From Parablautia intestinalis (GTDB taxonomy: Bacteria > Bacillota > Clostridia > Lachnospirales > Lachnospiraceae): DNA of 64,000 nucleotides. The position numbers and the translations under genes were made by a program. The notes under the pieces were generated by a model. The model was not told the DNA's origin and did no database searches. It saw only the letters and a program-made list of their open reading frames with translations. This document shows, in pieces, positions 16,986-25,403 of this stretch. Location of the stretch: positions 62,001-126,000 of the forward strand of contig RAYQ01000014.1 in NCBI GenBank assembly GCA_003612395.1. The letters are read 5' to 3'. Numbering within the stretch: the stretch's first letter is position 1; every line of letters starts with the position of its first letter.

Positions 16986-17876
16986 TCACTCCACAAAAAT
17001 TGGCTGGGAAATTCCACAATATCCTCCGGACAGATAGACTTCTGCCCGGACATATCCCTCATCACCGGAAACGTGATAACGAAACTCCTGAAAATATCCT
17101 GTCTTTTCCGCCAGGACTTTTCCGCCCCTTCCAAATATTGTAAGGTACTTATAGGTTTCCGCAAACAAGGGCGAACCTGACTTTAACCGGAACAGAATAT
17201 CACAGCCGTCCACCTCAATAGCATCAAATCCATAGCCTGTAGATATATAGAAATTTCCACTGCGCAGCGCCTCCAAAACAGCATCACGCGTACGCTCCCG
17301 GGCCTTTACTACATTCCAGACGCGCCGTTCCTGCCCCCAGTGGTGGAAATCATCGTTTCCAACTCCCCAGATTCGTCTACCCGTGCTAAGTACCCTGTCT
17401 CAAAGGCGTATACCTATATCCTCTTCAATGTGAATCCCATCACCGCTGTAGATTTCCATCCCCTGCACTGAGGGTGTCTGCAGGATCTCCTCAAAAGACC
17501 ATGCCTGGCCGGAAATACGCGTGGGGTGATTGATTACGGAAAAGCCGCCGCAGGCGGCTGTTCTCTCCGCCATATCATTGTAATGTGCACAGGAAAAGCA
17601 GTTGTCGGGCAGCTCCTCCCGAAAAGGCGGCTCAATAAGCAGCATATGCCTTGAGCCGCTGACTTCATAGCCCTGAAACAGAACCTTATCCGGAAATGCC
17701 TCTCCTGCGCTTGTCACACTGTCATGATCTGTTATGGCAAGAAAATCATAATCCCTGTAAGCCAAAGCGATCTCTGGCAGACTGTGCAGGCCGCATTTGC
17801 TGAATTTTGAGTGGATATGCAGGCTGCCCCGCAGCCACATTCCCCGGTTCACGTACGGGCTAAGCAAACGCATCAT
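16986..17876 (-). pseudogene. PHP-domain phosphoesterase, interrupted by TGA
   Basis: A protein of about 296 residues of the polymerase-and-histidinol-phosphatase fold. The first part has GSLHIHSKFS, AITDHDS and VINHPTR, which supply metal-binding His and Asp. It reaches TGA at 17400-17402; the same frame then continues with DRVLSTGRRIWGVGNDDFHHWG, where GNDDFH is the expected last metal motif, to 16986. Family members usually have Trp before Asp there, so TGG to TGA is likely. The start is taken as ATG 17876 with GGAGG 5 nt upstream; ATG 17888 overlaps the upstream stop. Confidence 0.7.
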
Positions 17877-17888
17877 ATATTCCTCCAT

Positions 17889-18821
17889 TCATTTTATATA
17901 TTTTCGCCTTATTCCTGCGTAAAGTGTCCCCGAAATATTGTGCCAGACAGAAAAAATTGCTCCTGGCAGTGTAGCCAGAGGATTTGCCGCAAAATTAGCC
18001 GTTGCTAAGGAGATCGCCAGTCCGCTGTTTTGCATTCCCACTTCAATTCCTATGGCAGTAACTTTTTTCTCGTCTAATTTAAACAGCTTTGCCGCTCCTG
18101 TTCCCAGGCAAAGGCCAACTACATTATGGATTGCTACCACCACCATAACCAGTGCCCCGCAGGATAAAATCTTCTGTGCATTGCTGCCCACAATTCCTGA
18201 AATAATCATCACAATCGCAATAACGGAAATCAGCGGAAGCAGCTCTCTGACGGCATTTATCTGCTTAGGAAATATACGGTAAATCAGTATTCCCAAAAGG
18301 ACCGGAATCAGCACCACCTTTACCACCGACATCATCATTGTTATCAGTGATACCTCTACCCAGGAACCTGCCAGTAAATAAACCAGTACCGGCGTGCATA
18401 CAGGCGCCAATATGGTAGATACAATGGTCATGCCCACAGATAGCGGCACATCTCCTCCTGCCACATATGTAATCACATTACTTGCCGTACCTCCCGGGCA
18501 GCATCCCACCAAAATCACCCCCAATGCCAAATCCGCGGAAAGTCCAAATACTTTTGCCAGCATAAAAGCGGTGGCAGGCATAACAGTATACTGGAGCAAA
18601 AATCCGATGCATAAATCCTTCGGTCTGGTAAAAACCACCTTAAAGTCCTCCGTTTTAATCGTCAGCCCCATGCCAAACATGGCCGCCCCCAAAAACCATG
18701 TTGTATACCTGGTTGCCCAGGCAAAGCCCACCGGATAAAAAAAGGCGATTACGGAAAATATAATAATGAAAATTGCTATATTTGATGACATGAAGTTACA
18801 TATTTTTTTTATCTGTTCCAT
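17889..18821 (-). CDS. BASS-family transporter, possible pantothenate/precursor carrier
   Basis: An integral membrane protein of 310 residues of the bile acid:sodium symporter family, with about nine or ten hydrophobic segments. Motifs include GMGLTIKTEDF, VILVGCCPGGTASNVITYVAGGDVPLS (split here by family convention into two parts) and EVGMQNSGLA, typical of sodium-binding crossover regions. The start is ATG 18821 with GGGG 6 nt upstream. It lies 9 bp after panD and in the same direction as panC-panD. The enteric BASS member PanS moves pantothenate or its precursors, so a role in this pathway is a reasonable inference from context, not from residues. Confidence 0.8.
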   Translation of the reverse strand: MEQIKKICNFMSSNIAIFIIIFSVIAFFYPVGFAWATRYTTWFLGAAMFGMGLTIKTEDFKVVFTRPKDLCIGFLLQYTVMPATAFMLAKVFGLSADLALGVILVGCCPGGTASNVITYVAGGDVPLSVGMTIVSTILAPVCTPVLVYLLAGSWVEVSLITMMMSVVKVVLIPVLLGILIYRIFPKQINAVRELLPLISVIAIVMIISGIVGSNAQKILSCGALVMVVVAIHNVVGLCLGTGAAKLFKLDEKKVTAIGIEVGMQNSGLAISLATANFAANPLATLPGAIFSVWHNISGTLYAGIRRKYIK

Positions 18822-18830
18822 CACTATCCC

Positions 18831-19241
18831 CTATCTCATATTTATTTCTTCTGAAATGTCCCCTAACATCCCATGCTTTTCATAGCGCGCAACAGATGTA
18901 ATTTTATTTTGATCATCCACAAAAACCACCCTGGGAGGGTTGGCTTTTCGTTCCTCCTTTGTCATTCCTGCATAGCACATAATGATAATCTTATCACCCG
19001 TAGAAACCATACGGGCTGCCGCACCGTTTAAGCAGATTGTTCCGCTTCCCGCCTTACCTGCAATCGCATAGGTCTCAAATCTTGCCCCATTATCCACATC
19101 TGCAATCTGTACCTTTTCGTACTCAAATATTTCTGCTGCTTCCATTAATTTTTCGTCAATGGTAATACTTCCCACATAATTTAATTCTGCCTGGGTCACA
19201 GTGGCCCGGTGAATTTTACTCTTTAACATTTCCAAAATCAT
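18831..19241 (-). CDS. panD: Aspartate 1-decarboxylase
   Basis: Makes beta-alanine from aspartate for pantothenate synthesis; it is a pyruvoyl enzyme that cleaves itself. The processing site is G24-S25 in NYVGSITID, preceded by Y22, the same numbering as in the E. coli enzyme, which supports ATG 19241 (AAGGGG 6 nt upstream). Other family motifs are [28 protein letters not shown] and a Cys-free C-terminus. 136 residues is slightly longer than usual. It lies between panC and a BASS transporter gene. No panM-like maturation factor is visible. Confidence 0.95.
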   Translation of the reverse strand: MILEMLKSKIHRATVTQAELNYVGSITIDEKLMEAAEIFEYEKVQIADVDNGARFETYAIAGKAGSGTICLNGAAARMVSTGDKIIIMCYAGMTKEERKANPPRVVFVDDQNKITSVARYEKHGMLGDISEEINMR

Positions 19242-19284
19242 ATCTGTCCCCTTACTTTCACAATCTTAAAAACGCTTTTCCTCT

Positions 19285-20142
19285 TTACACTTCCATTATA
19301 AAATTATCAATTAAACGGGTATTTCCTATGTAAACTGCCAGTGCCGTAAGAACTCTCCCCTCCGCCTTTGTAAGGGGTTCTATCCTGTCCGCATCCACCA
19401 TCTCCACATAATCGATTTTAGCCAGCGGCTCGCCTTCTATCAGATTCCGCATTGCCGTTAAAATCGTATTCGCATCCCGCTCACCTTTTTTCATCAAATC
19501 CTCGCCGCAAAAAACAGCTTTGGAAAGCACCAGCGCCGCCTTTCTTTCTTCGGAATTTAAATAAGTATTTCTTGAGCTTTTTGCAAGGCCGTCTTCTTCC
19601 CGTATAATAGGGCATCCTACGATCTGAATATCCATATCCAGGTCACGGACCATCCGCCGGATAACCGCCAGCTGCTGTGCATCCTTCTGCCCGAAATAGG
19701 CTCTGTCCGGCATCACAATATGAAACAGCTTGCACACCACTGTACAGACTCCGCGGAAATGAGTGGGCCTGGTCTTTCCGCATAATCTCTCGCTGACCTT
19801 CTGCATTTCCACATAAGTGGAAAAATCCGGCGCATACATTTCTTCCGGCTGCGGATGGAAAATCAAATCTGCTCCTGCCTGACTGCAAAGCTTTTTATCC
19901 GCTTCGATGTCTCTCGGGTAAGTGGCCAGGTCCTCATTTACACCAAATTGAATAGGATTAACAAAATCGCTGACTACCACCCTGTCATTTTCTGCTGCCG
20001 CTCTGTCAATCAGGCTCTTATGCCCCTCATGAAGATAGCCCATAGTCGGCACCAGACCAATGCTAAGGCCCTGCCGCCTCCATTCTTTTACCTGTTTTCT
20101 GACTTCATCAATTTTCCCTGTAATTTCCATTTTGATAGCCAT
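19285..20142 (-). CDS. panC: Pantothenate synthetase (pantoate-beta-alanine ligase)
   Basis: Joins pantoate and beta-alanine using ATP. A cytidylyltransferase-superfamily enzyme of 285 residues with PTMGYLHEGH (HxGH-like signature), the pantoate-binding HFRGVCTVV, FGQKDAQQ and the KMSKS-like GLAKSSRN. It is 43 bp upstream of panD and probably heads the panC-panD-transporter operon. No panB (ketopantoate hydroxymethyltransferase) is nearby, so pantoate must come from elsewhere or be imported. The chosen ATG has AAAGGAG very close (1 nt); ATG 20130 is an alternative. Confidence 0.96.
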   Translation of the reverse strand: MAIKMEITGKIDEVRKQVKEWRRQGLSIGLVPTMGYLHEGHKSLIDRAAAENDRVVVSDFVNPIQFGVNEDLATYPRDIEADKKLCSQAGADLIFHPQPEEMYAPDFSTYVEMQKVSERLCGKTRPTHFRGVCTVVCKLFHIVMPDRAYFGQKDAQQLAVIRRMVRDLDMDIQIVGCPIIREEDGLAKSSRNTYLNSEERKAALVLSKAVFCGEDLMKKGERDANTILTAMRNLIEGEPLAKIDYVEMVDADRIEPLTKAEGRVLTALAVYIGNTRLIDNFIMEV

Positions 20143-20547
20143 ACTCCTTTCTTATTATGCTTCGCCAGCCAGCTCATTTAATTAAGTAGGGCGCACACTG
20201 CGTAAGCAACAATTTCATCTGTGTGCCCCTGCGCATAAAACGCTGCCACGCTTCGCGAGACAGCTTATTTATAAAAAAGAGTGCTTTGCACTCTTGCGAG
20301 ATTTGCTTCGCAAACTCGTGAACACACGCACCTAAAGGCGCAGTTTCCTATAAAGTAAAAAAGTCCGGACAAAGTACTGTCCAGACACATAATCTAAAAC
20401 TTTTATAAAAATGTGCCGTCTGAAAGTACAGCCATTCTTGTGTATATAAAAGCCTGTGTTTCTAAATATCGCATGCGCTGGTACAGTTCCTTTGGATACT
20501 GTCCGGTTATGATAATAGCATACGATTTTATAAATTGCAAGCAGCAA
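20143..20547. other. Intergenic region with hairpins, no gene seen
   Basis: This 405-bp gap holds a copy of the palindromic repeat (20238-20267), a second small hairpin (GAGTGCTTTGCACTC, 20280-20294) and an imperfect stem, GTCCGGAC...GTCCAGAC (about 20368-20392). The part near 20400-20547 is AT-rich with no convincing reading frame. The promoter of panC is expected near its start, but I cannot define it. Confidence 0.45.
20238..20267. repeat. REP-like palindrome, single copy
   Basis: AAACGCTGCCACGCTTCGCG followed by AGACAGCTTA. Same family as the tandem array at 12231-12334 and the copy at 61977-62006. Confidence 0.6.
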
Positions 20548-22191
20548 TTACAGCTTAAACAAAGTGCGCAGTATGCCTCTGCCCAGGGAAGCTCCTACAT
20601 TCCCGCCAACCTTTTTTCCAAAGCTGCCTCCTAAGGATTTGCCTACGCTGTTGCCCACTTCTCTGCCAATGGTGCCGGCCGCGCTGCTTGCTGCCTGTCC
20701 CACTGTTCTTTTAATCCTCTTATTTTGAGCTGTCGTCTCTTTTTCCCGGGCTTTTCTTGCCGCTTCCTCCTCTTTTAATCTTTGCCTTTCCGCTGCCGCC
20801 TTCTCCTTTTCCTGTTGCCTTTGTATTGCCGCTTCTTCCTTACGTCTTTGCTTTACTGCTTCCGCTTCTTCGGCCGCTCTTTTTTCATCTGCTTCCCTCT
20901 CCAGCACTCTTTTTTCTAAAATCTCGTAAGCGGATTCTCTGTCTATCATCTGAAAATATTTACTGTAAAGAAGGCTCCCTTTCACCTGGCCCTCCCTTAC
21001 CACATCCTCTATCGGGCCCATCTGGCTCTGGGGAGGCAAAATATTACATCTTTTTACAACAGTTGGTACACCCTTCTCATCCAACACAGAAATAAGGGCT
21101 TCTCCGATTCCAAGCCGGGTAAGCGCCTCATAGGTATCAAGCTGTGGGTTCTCTCTGAATGCTCCGGCCGCCGCACGGGCACCCTTTTGTTCTGCCGGCG
21201 TATAAGCATGGAGGGCATGCTGTATTTTATTCCCAAGCTGTCCTAATATGCCATCCGGAATATCCCTGGGATTTTGCGTAATAAAATAAATTCCTACTCC
21301 CTTGGAACGAATAAGCTTAACCACCTGCTCGATTTTCATTAGCAGTGATTTTGGCGCAGAGTCAAACAAAAGGTGCGCTTCGTCAAAGAAAAACACCATT
21401 TTCGGCTTTCCCCTGTCTCCCGCCTCCGGCAGCGTTTCAAAAAGCTCCGACATCATCCACAGCATAAAAGTTGAGTACATAAGCGGACTGCCAATCAGCT
21501 TCTGACAATCCAGAATCTGGATTATCCCCTTTCCGTCACAGTCCGTGCACATCCAGTCAGCAATACTTAAAGCCGGCTCCCCAAAGAAATCCTCTCCGCC
21601 TGCCACCTCCAGGGCCACCACAGACCTCATAATCGCTCCCAGGCTCTGCTTTGGAAGATTGCCATACTTTTCTCCATACTCTTTGGCATTTTCACTTACA
21701 TGCTGTATCATGGAGCGCAGATCTTTCGTGTCTAATAAAAGGAGCTGTTCCTCATCTGCTATTTTAAATATAATTGTAAGAATATCAGACTGCGTCTCAT
21801 TTAGCTCCAGGATTCTGCCAAGCAGCAAAGGGCCCATTTCAGAAATAGTAGTCCGTAAAGGAAGCCCTTTTTCTCCGTAAATATCCCAAAAAGTCGTAGG
21901 ATACGGCCGAAAGCAGAACCCCTCTTCCATAAGCCCCATGGCATCTATGCGTTTCTCAACATTTTCGTTATCCAGTTCCTCCCTGCACATTCCGGCCAGA
22001 TCTCCCTTTACATCCGCCAGAAAAACAGGTACTCCGCAGTCGCTGAAAGATTCCGCCAGTACCTTTAAAGTGATGGTCTTTCCGGTTCCTGTGGCGCCCG
22101 CAATCATGCCATGTCGGTTTGCCATTTTAGGATAAATATATATTTTCTCGTCATCTGACTTTCCGATCCATATTTTTTGTTCCTGATACAT
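20548..22191 (-). CDS. HerA-like ATPase, DUF853 family
   Basis: A 547-residue cytoplasmic ATPase of the HerA/FtsK superfamily (YjgR-like). The Walker A is GATGTGKT near residue 33 and the Walker B is VFFFDEAH near residue 263; IYFITQNPRDIP follows as a sensor-type motif. Residues about 425-500 form a Glu/Lys/Arg/Ala-rich coiled coil, and the C-terminus is a glycine zipper (GTIGREVGNSVGKSLGG and on) that could insert in or pack against membrane. The family's role is unclear; a DNA-translocating or helicase activity is inferred. It stands alone between panC and a small membrane protein. Confidence 0.85.
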   Translation of the reverse strand: MYQEQKIWIGKSDDEKIYIYPKMANRHGMIAGATGTGKTITLKVLAESFSDCGVPVFLADVKGDLAGMCREELDNENVEKRIDAMGLMEEGFCFRPYPTTFWDIYGEKGLPLRTTISEMGPLLLGRILELNETQSDILTIIFKIADEEQLLLLDTKDLRSMIQHVSENAKEYGEKYGNLPKQSLGAIMRSVVALEVAGGEDFFGEPALSIADWMCTDCDGKGIIQILDCQKLIGSPLMYSTFMLWMMSELFETLPEAGDRGKPKMVFFFDEAHLLFDSAPKSLLMKIEQVVKLIRSKGVGIYFITQNPRDIPDGILGQLGNKIQHALHAYTPAEQKGARAAAGAFRENPQLDTYEALTRLGIGEALISVLDEKGVPTVVKRCNILPPQSQMGPIEDVVREGQVKGSLLYSKYFQMIDRESAYEILEKRVLEREADEKRAAEEAEAVKQRRKEEAAIQRQQEKEKAAAERQRLKEEEAARKAREKETTAQNKRIKRTVGQAASSAAGTIGREVGNSVGKSLGGSFGKKVGGNVGASLGRGILRTLFKL

Positions 22192-22233
22192 CTGTTCCCT
22201 CCTGTTTGGCCCTTTAATGGGTAAAATAATGAT

Positions 22234-22269
22234 AAAAAACCGCCGGAAAAGATACTTTTTCCAGCAGTC
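22234..22269 (-). terminator. Terminator downstream of the 74-residue membrane protein
   Basis: On the minus strand, ACTGCTGGAAAA pairs with TTTTCCGGCGGT (one G-T pair) and is followed by a T-run. It lies between the gene ending at 22384 and the HerA-like gene. Confidence 0.75.
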
Positions 22270-22383
22270 TTTTATTTTCTTTTAATAATTTATATGAAAC
22301 TTCCCCAATTGTCTTTCTGCATCACAAGCATCCTGCTAATACCGGCCTGTTTTGCTTTTTGCACTTTTGACGAGCGGGCATCC

Positions 22384-22608
22384 TCACAAAACATGATTTG
22401 CCCTCAGCACACCCACCAGGATCACCACAATCAGCGCAATGACACAGAGTATAATAAATCTGTCCACCGATCGCACGGAAATATCGGGCAGTCTGTCATA
22501 AAGCCCCTCAAAAACACTGCCGGAGGATGATTTTTCATCTTTTTCTTTATTTTCCTTTGCAGTTTTATCACTCATTTCCTGCTGAGAATCCTTTTGCATT
22601 TCATCCAT
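22384..22608 (-). CDS. Small tail-anchored membrane protein
   Basis: A 74-residue protein with a charged Lys/Glu/Gln-rich N-terminal 35 residues and a single hydrophobic helix near residues 51-68 (FIILCVIALIVVILVGVL). It is probably anchored by its C-terminus with the polar part in the cytoplasm. It is followed by a good terminator and lies 70 bp downstream of mglC in the same direction, so it may be the last gene of that unit. Function unknown. Confidence 0.55.
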   Translation of the reverse strand: MDEMQKDSQQEMSDKTAKENKEKDEKSSSGSVFEGLYDRLPDISVRSVDRFIILCVIALIVVILVGVLRANHVL

Positions 22609-22678
22609 AGTGTTTTATCCCCTTCCGGTACAATTTTTCAGCCTAACCCCGTGTTGCCGCTTTGGCGCAGTACAAATC

Positions 22679-23662
22679 CTATTTCTTCTGCAGATATTTT
22701 CTAAGGTCAAGAGCAACCGCAATTACAATTACAAGGCCTTGTGCAATATATGTATATGCCGGGTCCACACGCAGGAACTGGAGACATATCTTCAAAATTT
22801 CAAATACCAGTACGCCAATTAAAATACCGCCGACTTTACCTACACCACCGTTTGCAGATACACCGCCGATGGTACATGCTGCAATAGCTTCCAGCTCATA
22901 CCCCATACCGGTTGCTGTTGAAGCGCCGCCTGCCTTTGCCCCTACCAGGAAGCCTGCCAGTGCATACATGCAGCCTGCCAGAATATAAATCCGGATAAGG
23001 GAAGCCTGCACATTTACGCCGGCAACCTGCGCCGCATTTTCATTACCGCCAATTGCATACATATATTTGCCATGCCGTGTCTTGTTATACAAAAACCAGA
23101 AGTATGCTCCCACAACTGCAGCAAAAATCATCAGATAGGGAATCGGTCCTATGGAACCGCTTGCGATGGTCAGGTAGCTCTTTTTGTATCCGCCCATAGG
23201 CTGGTTGTTGGTGATCAGGGAGCAAAGACCATAGATGATTGTCTGCATACCTAATGTTGCAATGAAAGGCGGAACCTTAAGGATGGAAATCACAACGCCG
23301 TTAATGGCACCGAAAGCTCCCATAATCACCATAGTGATAAGAAGCGCTATCGGCCATGGAATATCCGGCATCCACGGAAACATACGCGCTGCATAGTCAA
23401 TGCTTTGCAGCATCATAGCAGACAGACAGGCTGCCAGACCTACCGCACGTCCTGCTGAAAGGTCTGTGCCTTTGGTAATCAGACATCCTGATACGCCGCA
23501 GGCAATGATAAAACGCGGTGATACATTTACTACCAGATTGCCGAAATTTGTCCAGGTTATGAAATTCTTCGTGGTAAACCCGGTCAAAGCAGACAGCAGC
23601 AAAATCAACAAAATGATAGCATTATTGGACATGAATTTTTTTACATCAAAAGATTTTTGCAT
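22679..23662 (-). CDS. mglC: Galactose/methylgalactoside ABC transporter permease
   Basis: Membrane subunit of a CUT2-type sugar importer; 327 residues with about eight to ten hydrophobic segments. The family regions SGCLITKGTDLSAGR, PPFIATLGMQTIIYGL, GGNENAAQVAGVNV and EAIAACTIGGVSANGG are all present. It follows mglA by 17 bp. The specific sugar is inferred from its similarity to MglC and the neighbouring calcium-loop binding protein. Ribose-type or other hexose specificity cannot be excluded by sequence alone. Confidence 0.92.
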   Translation of the reverse strand: MQKSFDVKKFMSNNAIILLILLLSALTGFTTKNFITWTNFGNLVVNVSPRFIIACGVSGCLITKGTDLSAGRAVGLAACLSAMMLQSIDYAARMFPWMPDIPWPIALLITMVIMGAFGAINGVVISILKVPPFIATLGMQTIIYGLCSLITNNQPMGGYKKSYLTIASGSIGPIPYLMIFAAVVGAYFWFLYNKTRHGKYMYAIGGNENAAQVAGVNVQASLIRIYILAGCMYALAGFLVGAKAGGASTATGMGYELEAIAACTIGGVSANGGVGKVGGILIGVLVFEILKICLQFLRVDPAYTYIAQGLVIVIAVALDLRKYLQKK

Positions 23663-23679
23663 GATAGTATTCTCCCTCC

Positions 23680-25188
23680 TTATTCAAACTGGGTTGCCAA
23701 CGTCATAATATTTTCCTGATTTGCTTCTTTTCCGTCAATAATTCCGGTGACACGGCCGTCACACATGACCATAATACGGTCTGACATACCAATCAGCTCG
23801 CTCATTTCAGAAGAAATCATGATAATACTTTTACCCTGTTTTGCCATCTCCGCAATAATACAGTAAATCTCGTATTTTGCCCCTACATCAATACCACGGG
23901 TCGGTTCATCCATGATAAAAATATCCGGATTGTTAGCCAGCCAGCGGCTAATCAGCACCTTCTGCTGATTGCCTCCCGAAAGAGACTGAATTTGTGTTTT
24001 GGAAGATGGTGTCTTGATTGACAGCTTTGCAACATTTTCCTGAACCAGATTTTCAATCTTCGCATCATCTAACATCACGCCGCCAATCAAATATTGGTCA
24101 AGAGAAGCAATAGACACATTATCCGCTATGGAAAGCACGCCCAGAATGCCTGTGGCCCTGCGATCCTCCGTGAGCATGGCAATCTTGTTGTTGATTGCAT
24201 CCCTGGGCTGGTTAACCTTTAATTCTTTTCCTTTATACTTTATCCTGCCTGCCGTATGGGCCCGAAGTCCGAATAATCCTTCCATCAGCTCCGTTCTCTG
24301 TGCTCCTACCAGACCTGCAACCCCTAAGATCTCCCCTTTTTTCAGTTGGAAAGATACATGGCGGAAACTTTTGGGATTGATGGATGTGAAATCTTCCACC
24401 TCAAACACCACTTCCCCCGGCGTGTTCCCACGGGCAGGGTACAATTCCGAAAGCGCCCGTCCTACCATCTTCGTAATGATAAAATCTGTGGTCAAATCCT
24501 TTGATGCCCATGTTCCTATGTACTGTCCGTCACGCATGATCGTGACTTCATCGCTGATACGCAGTATCTCATCCATCTTGTGGCTGATATATACAATGGA
24601 AACTCCCTTTTCCCGAAGCTCTCCTATAATCGTAAACAGTGCTTCCACTTCCGCGGCTGTCAGGGAAGAAGTAGGCTCATCCAAAATCAGCACCTTACAG
24701 TCGGCGGATACAGCCTTTGCAATCTCCACAAGCTGCATTTGCGATACGGAAAGGCTTCCCAGCTTCGCTTTGGGCTCAAAGTTTAAATGAACCTCCTCAA
24801 GCACCTTTGCCGCATCCTCATACATTTTCTCATGGTCTATCAACGTCAGCGGTCCTGCCTTCTTTGTGGGATATCGTCCCACATAAATATTCTCGCCAAT
24901 GCTTCTTTCCGGAATCGGCTGAAGCTCCTGGTGAACCATGGCGATGCCTCTGTTTAAAGCATCTAACGGCCCCTTAATCTGTACTTTCTCTCCTTCGTAA
25001 AGCACTTCCCCTTCATCCATGTGATAAATACCAAACATGCATTTCATCAGGGTCGATTTACCGGCGCCGTTTTCGCCCATAAGGGCGTGAACCGTACCGG
25101 GCCTTAATTTGAGCTGTGCACCGTCTAATGCCTTAACCCCTGGGAATGTCTTTACAACATCATGCATTTCCAAACGATACTCTGACAC
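23680..25188 (-). CDS. mglA: Sugar ABC transporter ATP-binding protein, duplicated domains
   Basis: Cytoplasmic ATPase subunit with two ABC domains, the hallmark of CUT2 transporters. Domain 1 has GENGAGKSTLMK, the signature LSVSQMQLVEIAKA and ILDEPTSSLT. Domain 2 lacks a canonical Walker A (GVAGLVGAQRTE), as usual in this family, but has LSGGNQQKVLISRWL and IMDEPTRGIDVGAK. 502 residues from GTG 25188, which has GGAGG 7 nt upstream; an ATG at 25206 would overlap that ribosome site. It lies between mglB and mglC in a single operon. Confidence 0.93.
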   Translation of the reverse strand: MSEYRLEMHDVVKTFPGVKALDGAQLKLRPGTVHALMGENGAGKSTLMKCMFGIYHMDEGEVLYEGEKVQIKGPLDALNRGIAMVHQELQPIPERSIGENIYVGRYPTKKAGPLTLIDHEKMYEDAAKVLEEVHLNFEPKAKLGSLSVSQMQLVEIAKAVSADCKVLILDEPTSSLTAAEVEALFTIIGELREKGVSIVYISHKMDEILRISDEVTIMRDGQYIGTWASKDLTTDFIITKMVGRALSELYPARGNTPGEVVFEVEDFTSINPKSFRHVSFQLKKGEILGVAGLVGAQRTELMEGLFGLRAHTAGRIKYKGKELKVNQPRDAINNKIAMLTEDRRATGILGVLSIADNVSIASLDQYLIGGVMLDDAKIENLVQENVAKLSIKTPSSKTQIQSLSGGNQQKVLISRWLANNPDIFIMDEPTRGIDVGAKYEIYCIIAEMAKQGKSIIMISSEMSELIGMSDRIMVMCDGRVTGIIDGKEANQENIMTLATQFE

Positions 25189-25329
25189 TTTACTGCCTCC
25201 CTCCATTCATTTTTTCCTCCATTCCGAAGCGCTTTGCGCTGAGGAGACGAGCGAAACAACAGACAAAGCCTGTTGCCATATATCGCAGGCTCCGTATACC
25301 TTCTCATTACCAACTCTCATATCATAAAG

Positions 25330-25365
25330 CGGGAAGTGCGTACATTAAAGTACATGCACTTCCCG
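25330..25365 (-). promoter_or_regulatory. Intercistronic stem-loop between mglB and mglA
   Basis: A perfect 10-bp stem CGGGAAGTGC/GCACTTCCCG encloses a second GTAC/GTAC pair. There is no T-run after it on the minus strand, so it is more likely an mRNA-stabilising or partial-termination element that lets mglB exceed mglA and mglC, as is common after binding-protein genes. Confidence 0.6.
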
Positions 25366-25403
25366 GCTGTTTACTTTTCAGATTATCTGAACTTTACATT
25401 CTA

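Noticed and set aside
17400-17402. TGA in the PHP gene as selenocysteine or reassigned Trp
   Set aside because: TGA is used as a normal stop elsewhere in the window (for example at 2103-2105 and 17889-17891), no SECIS-like structure is obvious, and Trp fits the position, so a nonsense mutation is simpler.
24128-24790. 220-codon open frame opposite mglA
   Set aside because: It lies wholly antisense to a well-supported ABC ATPase gene, with no ribosome site or recognisable domain; it reflects codon bias of the true gene.
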